Shown one piece after another: positions 1-14,200 of a DNA stretch of 64,000 nt. Position 1 is the stretch's first letter. Each line of letters starts with the position of its first letter. The notes under the pieces are model-generated. The model saw only the letters and a list, made by a program, of their open reading frames with translations, did not search any database and was not told the origin of the DNA. The position numbers and the translations under genes are program-made. The DNA is from Clostridium sp. (GTDB lineage Bacteria; Bacillota_I; Bacilli_A; Acholeplasmatales; Anaeroplasmataceae), in NCBI GenBank assembly GCA_022010015.1, contig CP091735.1, forward strand, positions 124,001 through 188,000, written 5' to 3'.

Positions 1-3000
1 ACTAGCTTATAGGTATAGCTTCCTACATTTACTGGTGTATTTTTCTAGCTTCTTACCATTTTTGATAATATTCTATGCTTATTTCATTATTATAGCTTCC
101 ATAACCATATATTTCATATTCAGGTCTATTTATTGCTGCCATATTGTAGATTACATCAACTATGCCTAGCTTATTATATTTTACTTCATTTTTGATTAAT
201 CTTACGTTTATTGTGACATTTCCATCTAAATAATTACTATTGGTTGATTTGAAAATCATTTCATAGCTATATTGGTAGCCATTACTATATATTGCCTCTG
301 TTAGATCATATTCACTACTAAATACTAAATAGCCATAGCCTGAAACAACATAGCTGCTTATATCTATATCGCCTATTGTATTTAATACTGCTTTATTTTT
401 CTACATATTTCAAGACATTTATTTCTATCGTCTTTATTTCTGGTATATAGCTTGCTATACTTGCTTTGCTTATTTCATAGCTGCCCTCTATACTATCCTT
501 ATAGTTTCCTATTCCATTTACAGCCACTACTACATTTCCAGCATTTATTACATCGCCATACTTTAGCTCATAATCTACATTATTTTGTAATAATGTCTCT
601 TCTCCAAGGCTTATATAAACATTTGGATATAGCTTTTGCTCATTTCCATTATATTCTACTCTTGCTTGCTTAAATTCTACTCTTGCTTCGCTTAGGCTTC
701 TTCTATTAATTGTTAATGTGCCTAATTCATATGATACATTTATTTCATAATTATCTGCTTCAAAGCTGATATTTTTCTAGCTTTATATCATATATTCCGG
801 CATTTTTGATTTAAGCTTGTACTATATTCATTTTGCTCGTGTAGACTAAATTTATATATTGCCTCATTTTGAGCCTTTATTACTTCTACTGTATCACTAC
901 CTAGTAAGCCTACTACTGATTTTATCTTATAGCTGCCATTATATTTGACATTTCCACTATATGTTTCCTCATAATCAGTGGCTGCTACACTTATTGATAG
1001 ACTTGCCTTACTTATTTCAATAGTAAATGTGCCTTCATAGCCTTTATGATTTGCTGCCTCTACATAATAATAAATCTTATTTACTCCGACATTCTTTATT
1101 ATTATTTCTTTACTATTTTTTTCTTCGTCTTGGCATCCTCTATTGATACATTACTATAATATACTATTGCTTGCATATTACCTTTGGTTTTAGCACTTAC
1201 TTCACCACTATGACCTATGCCATCATATATTCCCTTATAGCCCTTACTACTTACTACTAGCTCAGCCTCACTTATTACTAGACTTGCTGTATTATAGCTT
1301 ATATCGCCTATTACATAATTTTTCAGCCTCGCCATTTAAGCCTCCCATACTTATTGTATAGGCTCCTACATTTTGATTTATTGTTGTACTTCCATCAAAA
1401 TAATAGATTGCTTCGCCATTTAAGCTTATTATTTCATTTATGTCTTGCTCTAAATCATTTTCAACTATACCAACTGCGCTTACTATACTATATTCATTCT
1501 TATATAAATATTCAACATTTCCACTATAGACACTATTTTTGTCCTCTTGGACTTACTACTATTGAAATTGTCTTCTTATTTATTGTTATTGTATATTCTA
1601 CTGTTTCACTTTCGTGATTCTTTGCGCTTATCATACATTCTACAGTCGTTATTCCTGCATTTGTTCTTGAAGGTGTTACATTATAGCTATATGTAATTTC
1701 ACTTCCATCTACACTCTTGGCACTTACTGTTCTTTCTAATGGCTTACCATCATATGTCTTTACGCCATCATTGCTATAGCTTATATTATTTAGCTTTGCA
1801 TTTGTAATTTCATAGCTTCCTGATACATTTGTTTGTTTAGTTATCTTATAGTTTTTCACTTTCAATTTCTAAGCCTACTATTGTTATCTCATAGCTTCCT
1901 ACATCACATACAAATTCGCCGCCATTTGCCTTATATTCTACATCTTCATTTACCGCAAATATGCCATTTATTGTATCATTCTTGGCTAGTGCTGTTACAT
2001 TTTCAATTTGATAGCCCTTTACATAATCTATTCTGCCATTATATACCTGCTTATATGAATTTACGATTACCTTTATCTCTATTTCCTTTTTGATTTACAA
2101 CATATGGATATTCCTTATCTATATTTGTTCCATTTTTCCCATTCATAGTTTATAGTATCCTTTATTCCTACTACTGCTTTTATAGCTTCCGGCATTTTTT
2201 TATATACATTTCCACTTATTACCATTGTCTTTTTCATCATAATTGGTTGGTATATATTTATGCTCTTGGTTATCATATACTATTGTTTGATTATTAGCAC
2301 TTGGTATTACTACCTTGGCCTTAGCTATTTCCATTTCGCCATTATTATACTTAACGCTTATTTCATAATTATTATTGCTTAAATATAATCCACTTAATTC
2401 TACTACATATAATCCAGCATTTACTGGTAATTCTTCATTTCCATTATATGTATATTTACAATCAGCATTTCCTACTGTTATTGTATCGCCACTTATTAGT
2501 CTATCGTAGCTAATATCTATGCTTCCCTTATATGCACTTGCAGCTCCTGTATATTCTATCTTATAACTGCCTAATACTACATTTGCTACTAGCTTTCTTC
2601 TTAAGATATTAATACTACTACTTCCTACTGCTTCTTCATAATTTGCTACACTTATTTTTATAATATACTGTCTTTTTCTCCTTCTGTAAAGCCTGTATAT
2701 TGATAATCTGTAACATTATTTGAATAGCTGCCGTTTTCTTTATCACTATAGCTTATAGTTGCTCCCGCTATATTACATACTACTTCGATATGATGGGCTT
2801 TACCATCATATTGGGCATTATAGCCTGTAACGTTATAATCGCTTCCTAGTACTAATGTTCCCTTTTTCTATATTTAAGGTATAATTAACATAACTTCCTT
2901 TTATAATTTGTTCCCTCTTTTTAAGGTTATTGTTACTACTACCTCTCCTATTCCTAAGGCCTTTAGGCTTACTACTGGATCACTATAGCTTATTTCTACT

Positions 3001-4325
3001 ATTCCTTTATTACTTTCTATAGCTATTTCTCCATCTCCTACTTTATTCGTGATGGTTACTTTATCTACATTTGGATACTTTATACTGCCACTTGTCTTAT
3101 CTATTGCAATTGAACCTTGGGCTTTTTCAACAACAAACTTCTTTGCCTCTGTTACAGCACCATTATAATTTGCTGTTTGACTTATTACAGCATAAATATA
3201 ATACTCTCCTGCATCTAGGCTTGTTCTATTATTCCTACAAACTCTGTACCTTCACCATCCAAGCTCTTCTTATAATAGTAGCTAATTGCTCCTTGCTCTA
3301 TCATTCCTGATACGCTTGGTGTTGATACCTCTCCTGCATATACATAGCCTTCCATATTTATGCTTGGGGTTATTGTAGCTCTTAATACACTAAATGTTAT
3401 CTTAGATGTTGTATAGCTCTTATAATTATTGCTTTCTGCTATTACGGCATACATATAATATACACCAGCATTTAAGCTCTTATTATTTAAGCCCTTATAT
3501 TCAGTATATTTTCCATCAATACTATTTGAATAATAATATGTTACTCCACTATTTCCTGGATTATTGGTTATACTTGGTGTTGATAATACTCCAGAATATG
3601 TATATCCACTATTCTTTACTTCTGATGTAAAGTTTGCCTTTTTCAATTGTCCATATTACTTCCTTTGAGTAATTGTTTTCATCAGTTCCAACAAGTATTA
3701 TCAGTATCTAGCAATGTAAATTTTAATGTATAACTTCCAGCATTTGTACCACTTGCATTACCACTTATGACTCATATATTTATTTCAATCAAATTATTGT
3801 AATACAACGCTTTGCACATTCTTATTATATACATATGCTGTCCTGATATGTTGGAACTGCTTAGCTTTAATGCTACTACAGTTATAGTCTATTTCAAATG
3901 TGACATTACTATAGTTTGCTATTCTTTCAGGTTTAAATGCTACACTTTAGCAGTCTTATCTGCTACATGGTAATAAATTTTGCATAGTCCCAAACTAAAT
4001 GTTCCTTCAGATGTCTGCTACTCCACCATTCAATAAATATTTACCTAAATTATTTGAATAGGTCATTGTTTCTGTTGTTGGATTTGTAGTAATACTTGGT
4101 GTTGCTTGTCTTATTCTCCAAGTTACCACTCTATCAGCTATACTATCATTTATCCAGCAGGTATTATTTGTATCTAATAATTGATATGTTACTGTATATT
4201 CTCCTACATTTGTTGCCTTCCATGTTGGATTTACTACCTTCATATATGTTAAATCAACATGATTCATATATGCTTGTTTTTCAGTTCCATCATAGATAAA
4301 ATCTGTTGTTTGAGTCGGTAATTCC
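1..4325. repeat. Long direct repeat, copy A (shared with 11603-15910)
   Basis: The sequence matches 11603-15910 over its whole length in the same orientation and continues past the left edge. The offset drifts from 11602 to 11583 because copy A carries net extra bases, mostly in T runs. Most other positions I compared are identical. The exceptions are 3650-4030, which has scattered substitutions and indels, and the right end near 4270-4325, where identity fades inside an Ig-like repeat. Both copies lie inside giant surface-protein genes. Confidence 0.95.
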
Positions 4326-6451
4326 AATTTTAATTTTGATATTGTCCATGTTCTTGTAATGCTTGAAACATCTTCATCTTCTGAAAAGCAAAAATTTGCT
4401 CTATACTCATCTTTTATTGTAAATATAACATTATAAGTTCCAACATTAGTTGCACTTTCTATACCGCTTCGATTAACTTTTGATGTGTCATAACTAGATA
4501 TAACTGCATGCTTTATTGTACCATCATATGTATAATCTCCATAAGCAGTTGCAGGTATTTCCATTTTTCTAATTTTTCCATTCTAAAGTTTTATCATCAC
4601 TATCTTTTTCCCCAAGAATAATTATCTTTGTCTTTCAATGAAAGTATTATTGTATATGTTCCCGCATTTGTTGCAGAAGTAATTCCACTTACATTAATAA
4701 TACTAGAATTCAAACCAGTTAAAGTTACAGTTTGTTTTTGTACCATTATAATAGTATGTTCCATAAATACTAGGTGTGGGTATTCCTCTTTTTTTCTATA
4801 ATCCAATTCTTGCTTTTTAATTGAAGTTGTATTATCACTCCAGCATGTATTTACCGTATCAATTAATTCAAAAGTCACCGTGTACGTTCCAACATTAGTT
4901 GCAGTTGTAGTTCCACTTTGTTTTATATATTTAGTGTTATATGAACCTGTAGACACAGTTACAGGGGTTACATTATAATAATATAAACTACTTACTGTCG
5001 GAACATCTAATTTTAGGCATTCTACTGAAGTATATATGTAGAGTAACACAGAATAATAATTTTTTTAGTATCAGTTGGCTTAAACGCTACATTATAAGAT
5101 GCTGGTCCAACCATAGCGAGAGTTTGATCTTTTGTCCAACTATATGTACCCGTCGTACTTGCTTCTCCACCTTCTAAAGTGTATTCACTTAATTTATGTG
5201 AATATGTAAGACCATTAACTGTTGGATTAGTGGTTACTTTTTGGTGTTGCTTTATTAATATTCCAATTAAATTTTTTTATCAGCTGTTGTTCCATCGTTC
5301 CAAGTTAACCAATCATATTTTTAAAGAAACATTTGCAACATAATTTCCAGCATTAGTTTCTGAATTATTAGAAATACGCATAAAATACTTGCTATAGCCA
5401 ACAGGAACATATGTAAATTCATTTCCACTATATATGTAAGAGTTAACCCTTTCTGTTACATTTAAATCAGTAATCGCATCATCTTTATAAATACAAAAAA
5501 ACGTTCGGAAATATAATCTCCATTTTTTTAACAACACTTTCACATGAAACATCACTAATATCATGTGCGCCATTATAACTTGAAACATCAAAATCAAAAA
5601 TTTTTTTACTCCATTTAATTGAAATTCAAATGCTGGTTCAGAGGCATCATCATTAATTGAAAGATTTAATACAGCTGTTGAATATGATTTATCTAAATAT
5701 ATTTCAGTATTTTTGTCCAAACAAAAAAATTGAAGAGAATAGTATTCTCCTTCAGGAACATTAAAAAAATTTAATGCCGGCCAATTAGATTCAATTTTTT
5801 TATATTAATAGTGTCTGAATCCTTTACTTTCTTTTACATTATCAAAATAAATTGTAGCATCAGAAACAATATGCATAAAAGCATCGTTTTTCTTCAATGC
5901 TTGAAATACTTAATGAATAATTTGTGCACAAATCACAAAAACTTAATTTCACCACTACCACTTAAGAAAAAAGTTTCTTTATATGGATCATCTACTTCTA
6001 TTGTTCCACCTAATGTTCCACTAGTTGGTCCCTTAAAAATAAGGGAATAACCAGCACCCATATTAATATAGCCGCCAATATAAAGTATATAATTACTTGG
6101 AATGATAATTGTTTTGACAACACTGCTATCACAATTGAGGTCTAAATAACTTAAAATGGCCATAGATGATGTAAGAGTATATGTACCACTGCTAGGTGTT
6201 GCCAAAAAATCCTCAAGTTCATTTACACCATCACCAGGTTTTGTAACAACTTGTAATTCTGAAACTTCACTATTATTTCCATTTTTAACATCATCTAATA
6301 TTTCTTCAGTTTCAATTTTATTTGCTAAATTATTAGAGTTATCACTATTTGCAGTTTCAGAAACGTTTAGTTTGAAGTAAGAAAAAAAGGAAAAAATGTT
6401 AAAAGACAAATGCTTAAAAAGTTTTAAAACACGAACAAATTTATTTATCAT
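1..6451 (-). CDS. Giant secreted MBG/Ig-like repeat surface protein, C-terminus outside window
   Basis: Probable cell-surface or secreted adhesin. It starts at 6451, a few bases after a perfect AGGAGG. The first ~35 residues are hydrophobic and rich in Phe (signal-like). They are followed near residue 45 by ETEEILDDVKNG, also found in the paralog at 8290-19811. A non-repetitive N-terminal part (to about 5300) leads into Ig-like repeats with YTYDGT, SATNAGTY and NTCW-type motifs (family look: MBG/YDG domains). From about 4325 to the window edge it is nearly identical to 11603-15910 of the paralog, so the missing C-terminus probably resembles that protein. The frame is broken many times, mostly by one-base T-run expansions. 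At 3650-4010 the differences from the paralog are also substitutions and short indels. Function as adhesin is inferred from architecture only. It could also be a decaying copy or a partly chimeric assembly. Confidence 0.75.
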
Positions 6452-6654
6452 AGAACATACCTCCTAAAGTAGTTTTTTTATATTCCAATAGCAACTAAAA
6501 TAATAATCATTCTTAATAAATATTTAATTTTTTTCCAAAATAGCTTCCTCTAACCTTATTATAGCACTAAAAATAATAAAAAAACAATTAATTATGTCAG
6601 AAAATGGTATAAAAAAATCTTATTTTTTTATAAATAAAGCTAAATATATAAATA

Positions 6655-6676
6655 ATTATGTCAATTTCGACATAAT
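6655..6676. promoter_or_regulatory. Inverted repeat with TTCGACATA element
   Basis: ATTATGTC and GACATAAT form 8-bp arms around a 6-bp centre. The right half contains TTCGACATA (6666-6674), the same 9-mer found twice at the promoter of the other giant gene (19935, 19977), with a near match before the Pr6Pr gene (20801). It may be an operator; the reverse, TGTCGAA, equals the Spo0A-box consensus. Confidence 0.45.
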
Positions 6677-6694
6677 TAGACATTTATAACAAAA

Positions 6695-6780
6695 TAAAAA
6701 AAGAGTGTTTTTAAATGAACTAAGTTTCTCCAGTTAACTGGTCCAACTTTAGTTTTTAAGATAATTTCCACTCTTCAAAA
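6695..6780 (-). terminator. Branched hairpin terminator after the AAA ATPase gene
   Basis: The outer stem is AAGAGTG (6701-6707) with CACTCTT (6769-6775). Inside lies the 12-bp palindrome CCAGTTAACTGG (6730-6741) flanked by AACTAAG/CTTTAGTT. On the minus strand it is followed by a T run. It lies just past the stop of the ATPase gene. Confidence 0.7.
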
Positions 6781-6802
6781 AAATTTCATTAATATAATTC
6801 AT

Positions 6803-7983
6803 TTAATAAATTTTTTTCTTTAGTTCTAACAATTTATTATATTCAAATGAAGTATCAAATACATTATTATCAAACTGTTTACTTTTTTTAAAAGTTCTGT
6901 TCTTACATCATAATCCGAATATAAATTTTTTTCGCATTGATTTTTACCATTTTCTTTATGAGTTATAAATATACCATCACGACGCTTCAAATAATCTAAT
7001 ATTTCAACATAGTGCGTACTAAATATTATTTGAGCTCCATATTTGTTTATTTTTTCATCATTGAACAAAAATAAAAGATTATAAACTAAATTCTTTTGAA
7101 AACAATCTTCTATTTCATCTACAATAAACACCTTACCTCTTTTTAAAGCATTTATAGCCCTTATATATAACTCAACACCTCTAAATGTGCCAGCTGATAA
7201 TATGGCAATTAGTTCTGAACTACGCATATTAACTTCTGGTTCATTAAATCTTTTAAATAGAATATTATCAGAGTTATTATATACAATATATTCAATGCTA
7301 TTATCTAATAAATTAATAATTGATGATACTAATTTTTTTGATTGCAACTACTTAAGCTAATAAAAAAAGTATCTCTAACAAGAATTTGATTAAAATTTGC
7401 AATATTGTTTGAATAAAAAAATCATCAACAAACACTTCATCTTTAGTAATTCTTATAATCGCTGAAGTATCATTTAAAGATTCTCCTAATACATCATTTG
7501 CATCTTTACCTTCTAATTCTAATAATTCTAGATTTTTTTCTTACCCTTAGATTTAATATATTTAAATTTTTGTTAATTTCTCATTTTTCAATTGGAGAAT
7601 ATTTATTAGCATAAGATATATTAATACCATCAATTTTATTAAAATCAGCTGAATACTTATAAATCATTTGATTTAAATAAAAAAACAACTTCTAAATGTA
7701 TTTTTATCTTTTTTTAAATTCTCTACTTATATATTCCCATCTACCAGTTTGTAAAAAAATGAATGTTTTTTTAAAATCAAAGATAAGACACTACTCTTAC
7801 CTGATGAATTTCCACCAACCAATGCAAAAACATCTTAACGTATTTAATCCTTCATCAATAGGAAAAATCTCTTTGTTTATATCATCATTGTATACTCTAG
7901 CTTTTTGTTGTTAAATCAATTTCAAAATCATCTTCAAGCAATTTAAAGCCATTAGCTTTTTATATTTTTAAGACCTTTAGCAT
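6803..7983 (-). CDS. AAA-family ATPase (ABC/RecF-like head), orphan
   Basis: ATP-dependent protein of about 390 aa in the AAA_15/AAA_21-like group (relatives of OLD/RecF-type heads). The start at 7983 is chosen because GGAGG lies at normal spacing; the ATG at 8001 overlaps that site. Walker A is VGGNSSGKSS (about residue 55), Walker B is VFIVDEIED and the H-loop region is IIFSTHY. These are seen after joining several frames broken by homopolymer expansions. No nuclease or DNA-binding domain is obvious. It stands alone between two giant surface-protein genes with its own terminator, so the context gives no pathway. Such ATPases are often phage-defence or abortive-infection components, but nothing here proves that. 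Confidence 0.75.
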
Positions 7984-8289
7984 AATATTTTTTTCCTCCA
8001 TGGTACATTAATTATATAATTTTTTTAAAACAAATATTAAGTTTCAAACACTTATTTTTGTTTGAAACAATGCATATATTATTATATGCATTTATCTGTA
8101 TAAAATAACTATGAATGTTATTATTTTTTTATCTTGCGCAAAATTATACAATCCATAATTTTTTTAAAATGAAATAACCCACTTATTTATAGTTCGCACC
8201 CCTTTAAGTTTAGAGTTTCCTAATATTAGACGACATATCTAATTTTTAAGATACAAAAATAAAGAGTGGAAAAAATCCACTCTCTATCA
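7984..8289. other. Intergenic region between giant gene and ATPase
   Basis: AT-rich spacer holding the terminator of the giant gene at its right end and the ribosome-binding site of the ATPase at its left end. I see no ORF, tRNA or consensus promoter worth naming. Confidence 0.6.
8254..8284 (-). terminator. Rho-independent terminator of the complete giant gene
   Basis: An 8-bp stem AGAGTGGA/TCCACTCT with a five-base loop lies at 8263-8283. On the minus strand it is followed by a T-rich stretch. It starts a few bases after the stop codon at 8290. Confidence 0.85.
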
Positions 8290-11200
8290 TTAAACTAAGA
8301 ATCCATCATTAATAACAATTTCTTTAGCTAAATGCTTGTCAAACATTGCGGCATCACTTGTATTAAATGTTCCATCATATTTTTGAATCAATTAACATAT
8401 CTAGGGCATATTTTTGATAATTTGTAAATGTCGAACTATTTCCTAAATAGCTATATGCTAATACCTTATCCTTTTGATTGATCTTTCCATCGCCATTTAA
8501 GTCTCCAGTTATTATTACTGTTAGCTTATCTATTACCTTAGAATTCTCATCAATTAATTCTAGCTTATAGCCATTTCCTACATAGCTTCTACTATATTTA
8601 CTTGAATCTATTAATTTACCATTTGTATTATAAACTCTTATTCTTTCAATACTATTATCAAATTGCTCTAAGAATTTACTCATTATTTGATTGTGTGAAA
8701 CAAATCTTAATAATAGGTCTTGTCCTTCTATGTAGCTTGCATGGTTTTGAACTATCCAGTTATTTCTTCTTCCTACTCTTCCATAGGTATAGAATTTATA
8801 AATATCATTATTTAGTTTAAAGATATTTGCTTCAGCCTTTGCTACCTTGAAGCTTCTATGGATTTCTCCTTGGTAATTTCCTTTACCAATTATTGTAGCT
8901 TCACCTTCGCCTGCTGCCTGAAAACCATCTGTTGTTTGAAGAATATAATCTGTATCCTTAACTAATGTTTTTTTCCATTTACTGTTACTACTACATTAGG
9001 CTCTGTGCCTATTATTGTATTTCCTACTACTACATTTTCATCCTTTATTTCTAAAGCTATTATCTTAAATGTCTTAGTTTTTGGTTCCACTATAACCATT
9101 CTTAAATGCTATCTTGATTATTGCTTCAGTTGTTACATTTAGGTTATTTTTCATAGCTTAAATCATAATAATCATTTGTTAATAATGTATTATTGGCATA
9201 AATATTTAGACTTGGTGTAATTAGAGATCCTGTATATACTTGATCTTCTACATCAGATACAATTATTACTACCTCACCAAAATCAGGATTATTAATAATT
9301 TCATCATAAATATCAAATGTTTTTTTACTACAAAAGGCATTTTTCTGTTGTATAATTGCCATTTCCAAAGATATAAACCATTCCAGCTCCTACACCCTTG
9401 GTATTATTACTTCCATAGATAACACTATAATCCGTATTTAATTCTAGCTTATAATCATTATGCATTATTGTAAGCTCTGGTGTTATTTGTCTTCCATTAT
9501 CATAGCTTTGATCTGCTATCTTAGCTACTACTACATCATTTGAATCAATTACTGCCTTGGAAATTGTAAAATACATTCTCTTACTTACTGCTTCATAATT
9601 TTCAGTTTCTAAAGCCTTTACTACTACCTCATAGGTTCCCGCATTTACTGGAATACTATCTAATAATTTATTATTTTGATAATATTCTATTTCTACACTA
9701 CCATCACCATCATAGCTATATAATACATTTGTATCTTTTTAATCTATTATATACCTTATCTAGGTTCTTTGAAGTAATTTCAAGACTAGGAGTATTTTTT
9801 TAATAACTACAATTGAAATTGTATCTTCAATTGGTGAATACATATCGTATGTAACAAATTCAATAGTGAATCTATTACCCTTAGCATTTACATTACCAAC
9901 AGTAGCTTCCTCATCTGTTCTTAATATAACAAATTCCCATCTACCATATTCATTTGCAGGTAAGGTAATTGTTGATAGCTTTGTTCCAACATATGCAATT
10001 AAGTTTTCATAGTCAGCAACTAATGATTTATCAATTGGCTTATTAATAATCATAAATGAAACTTCACTTTGACCACTATAATTACCTAATCCTGTAATAG
10101 CTATAGTTGCTACTCCAACACCTGTATTATTCTTATAGGCTACACTAAAATCTTTATCCAATATTAATAATGTCTTATTATTAAACATTATTACCTCTGG
10201 CTTGATTTCAGCTCCATTATAATATTGATTTGCTATCTCTTCAACATTTAATTTAGCTATATTCTTAGCTATTATCTTAAATTCTACTGTTTTTGCTTCC
10301 CTTATAATTTCCCATTCCTGTTAAAATTATATTTGCATTAGTAGTTGTTGATAGCTCTATATTATTTTGATATTTTTATACTATAATCTTTGCTTTCCTT
10401 TAAGACTTCATTATAATAGCTTGCTATAAAATTAGGCTTGATTTCTGTTGTCTCATATTCATATTCGTTTTCATTTTTCACTATCTGTGAATCTAAATGA
10501 TACATTTGCTATGTCATATGCTACTATCTCAAAGCTTACCTTATTTTTGCTTCTGCATATTTTTCTATTAGCTGCTACTATTACCTCTACATAATATGTA
10601 CCTACATTGATTGGAGCTACTATACTTTTGATTTTGCTCATTATAATAATTAAATGTTACTCTATCATTTGCAAATTCTGCTTCATAGCTACAACCATTA
10701 TTATTTAGCTTATTTATTTCCTCTACGCTAAATAATACATTCTTTGATATTATAAACTTTCTCAATATTGCTTTCTTTAAATTCTACTCTTGATTCATTT
10801 TAATTCTACTCTTAAGTAGGCATTTAATTCTACCTCATTATAATTTGTATCTACTGGTACAAATCTTACCTGATATATTACATTTCCTACCTTATCTGCT
10901 ACTATTTCCTCAAGATTATATTCACTATCTGTTTCATTATTATAGAAACTTAAATCCACCATATTGATTATTATAGCTTGTAAGCTTTTCTACTACACTA
11001 TTTAGCTTTGAATCTACTGTAGTCTCAATTATTCCTAGGCTTGGTATCTTCTTATTATCTATTTCACCCTTTAGGATATTAAAGCTCTTAGTTATTTCAC
11101 CTTGATAGTTGCCTTTTCCTACTATTTCTACCAAAGCTTTTCCTACTACCCTATTATTACTATAGGTTGCTTCATAATCACTGCCACTTACTAGTCTCAT

Positions 11201-14200
11201 TAGATTATCTATTATTTCTAGGCTTGGCTTTTTGGGCTTCCCTCATTATAATATTTATCTTCTATTTCTTTAACCATTTCTTCATTTTAGGTACTTAGCT
11301 GTTATTTCAAAGCTTATTTCTTTTTACTCCGGTATAATTGCCTTTTTCCTATTACAGTTATGGTTGATAGTACGCCGCTTTTTGCCTTGCTATCTAGATT
11401 ATTCTTATATGCTACATCGATATCATTATTTGTTAATTTATATTCTGCATATTTTACTACTACCTCTGGTGTGATTGATGCTCCATTATATTCATAGTTT
11501 CCTATTTCATTATAGCTTAATTCATTTTATATCCTTAGCTCTTATTATAATGCTTTTGCTCACTTGATTCACTATATTTATAATAATCATTTTTCTTCAC
11601 TTACTAGCTTATAGGTATAGCTTCCTACATTTACTGGTGTATTTTTCTAGCTTCTTACCATTTTGATAATATTCTATGCTTATTTCATTATTATAGCTTC
11701 CATAACCATATATTTCATATTCAGGTCTATTTATTGCTGCCATATTGTAGATTACATCAACTATGCCTAGCTTATTATATTTTACTTCATTTTTGATTAA
11801 TCTTACGTTTATTGTGACATTTCCATCTAAATAATTACTATTGGTTGATTTGAAAATCATTTCATAGCTATATTGGTAGCCATTACTATATATTGCCTCT
11901 GTTAGATCATATTCACTACTAAATACTAAATAGCCATAGCCTGAAACAACATAGCTGCTTATATCTATATCGCCTATTGTATTTAATACTGCTTTATTTT
12001 CTACATATTTCAAGACATTTATTTCTATCGTCTTTATTTCTGGTATATAGCTTGCTATACTTGCTTTGCTTATTTCATAGCTGCCCTCTATACTATCCTT
12101 ATAGTTTCCTATTCCATTTACAGCCACTACTACATTTTCCAGCATTTATTACATCGCCATACTTTAGCTCATAATCTACATTATTTTTGTAATAATGTCT
12201 CTTCTCCAAGGCTTATATAAACATTTGGATATAGCTTTTTGCTCATTTCCATTATATTCTACTCTTGCTTGCTTAAATTCTACTCTTGCTTCGCTTAGGC
12301 TTCTTCTATTAATTGTTAATGTGCCTAATTCATATGATACATTTATTTCATAATTATCTGCTTCAAAGCTGATATTTTCTAGCTTTATATCATATATTCC
12401 GGCATTTTGATTTAAGCTTGTACTATATTCATTTTGCTCGTGTAGACTAAATTTATATATTGCCTCATTTTGAGCCTTTATTACTTCTACTGTATCACTA
12501 CCTAGTAAGCCTACTACTGATTTTATCTTATAGCTGCCATTATATTTGACATTTCCACTATATGTTTCCTCATAATCAGTGGCTGCTACACTTATTGATA
12601 GACTTGCCTTACTTATTTCAATAGTAAATGTGCCTTCATAGCCTTTATGATTTGCTGCCTCTACATAATAATAAATCTTATTTACTCCGACATTCTTTAT
12701 TATTATTTCTTTACTATTTTTCTTCGTCTTGGCATCCTCTATTGATACATTACTATAATATACTATTGCTTGCATATTACCTTTTGTTTTTAGCACTTAC
12801 ATCACCACTATGACCTATGCCATCATATATTCCCTTATAGCCCTTACTACTTACTACTAGCTCAGCCTCACTTATTACTAGACTTGCTGTATTATAGCTT
12901 ATATCGCCTATTACATAATTTTCAGCCTCGCCATTTAAGCCTCCCATACTTATTGTATAGGCTCCTACATTTTGATTTATTGTTGTACTTCCATCAAAAT
13001 AATAGATTGCTTCGCCATTTAAGCTTATTATTTCATTTATGTCTTGCTCTAAAATCATTTTCAACTATACCAACTGCGCTTACTATACTATATTCATTCT
13101 TATATAAATATTCAACATTTCCACTATAGACACTATTTTTGTCCTCTTGGACTTACTACTATTGAAATTGTCTTCTTATTTATTGTTATTGTATATTCTA
13201 CTGTTTCACTTTCGTGATTCTTTTGCGCTTATCATACATTCTACAGTCGTTATTCCTGCATTTGTTCTTGAAGGTGTTACATTATAGCTATATGTAATTT
13301 CACTTCCATCTACACTCTTAGCACTTACTGTTTCTTTCTAATGGCTTACCATCATATGTCTTTACGCCATCATTGCTATAGCTTATATTATTTAGCTTTG
13401 CATTTGTAATTTCATAGCTTCCTGATACATTTGTTTGTTTAGTTATCTTATAGTTTTTCACTTTCAATTTCTAAGCCTACTATTGTTATCTCATAGCTTC
13501 CTACCATCACATACAAATTCGCCGCCATTTGCCTTATATTCTACATCTTCATTTACCGCAAATATGCCATTTTATTGTATCATTCTTGGCTAGTGCTGTT
13601 ACATTTTCAATTTGATAGCCCTTTACATAATCTATTCTGCCATTATATACCTGCTTATATGAATTTACGATTACCTTTATCTCTATTTCCTTTTGATTTA
13701 CAACATATGGATATTCCTTATCTATATTTGTTCCATTTTTCCCATTCATAGTTTATAGTATCCTTTATTCCTACTACTGCTTTATAGCTTCCGGCATTTT
13801 TATATACATTTCCACTTATTACCATTGTCTTTTCATCATAATTGGTTGGTATATATTTATGCTCTTGGTTATCATATACTATTGTTTGATTATTAGCACT
13901 TGGTATTACTACCTTGGCCTTAGCTATTTCCATTTCGCCATTATTATACTTAACGCTTATTTCATAATTATTATTGCTTAAATATAATCCACTTAATTCT
14001 ACTACATATAATCCAGCATTTACTGGTAATTCTTCATTTCCATTATATGTATATTTACAATCAGCATTTCCTACTGTTATTGTATCGCCACTTATTAGTC
14101 TATCGTAGCTAATATCTATGCTTCCCTTATATGCACTTGCAGCTCCTGTATATTCTATCTTATAACTGCCTAATACTACATTTGCTACTAGCTTTCTTCT

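Larger units (their letters stand above)
6452..6802 (-). other. Intergenic region upstream of the left giant gene
   Basis: This stretch has no gene. It holds the Shine-Dalgarno for the gene at 6451, a very AT-rich leader, the inverted repeat at 6655-6676 and the terminator of the upstream ATPase gene. A TTGACA sits on the minus strand at 6659-6664 inside the inverted repeat, but I see no good -10 at the right distance. Confidence 0.7.
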
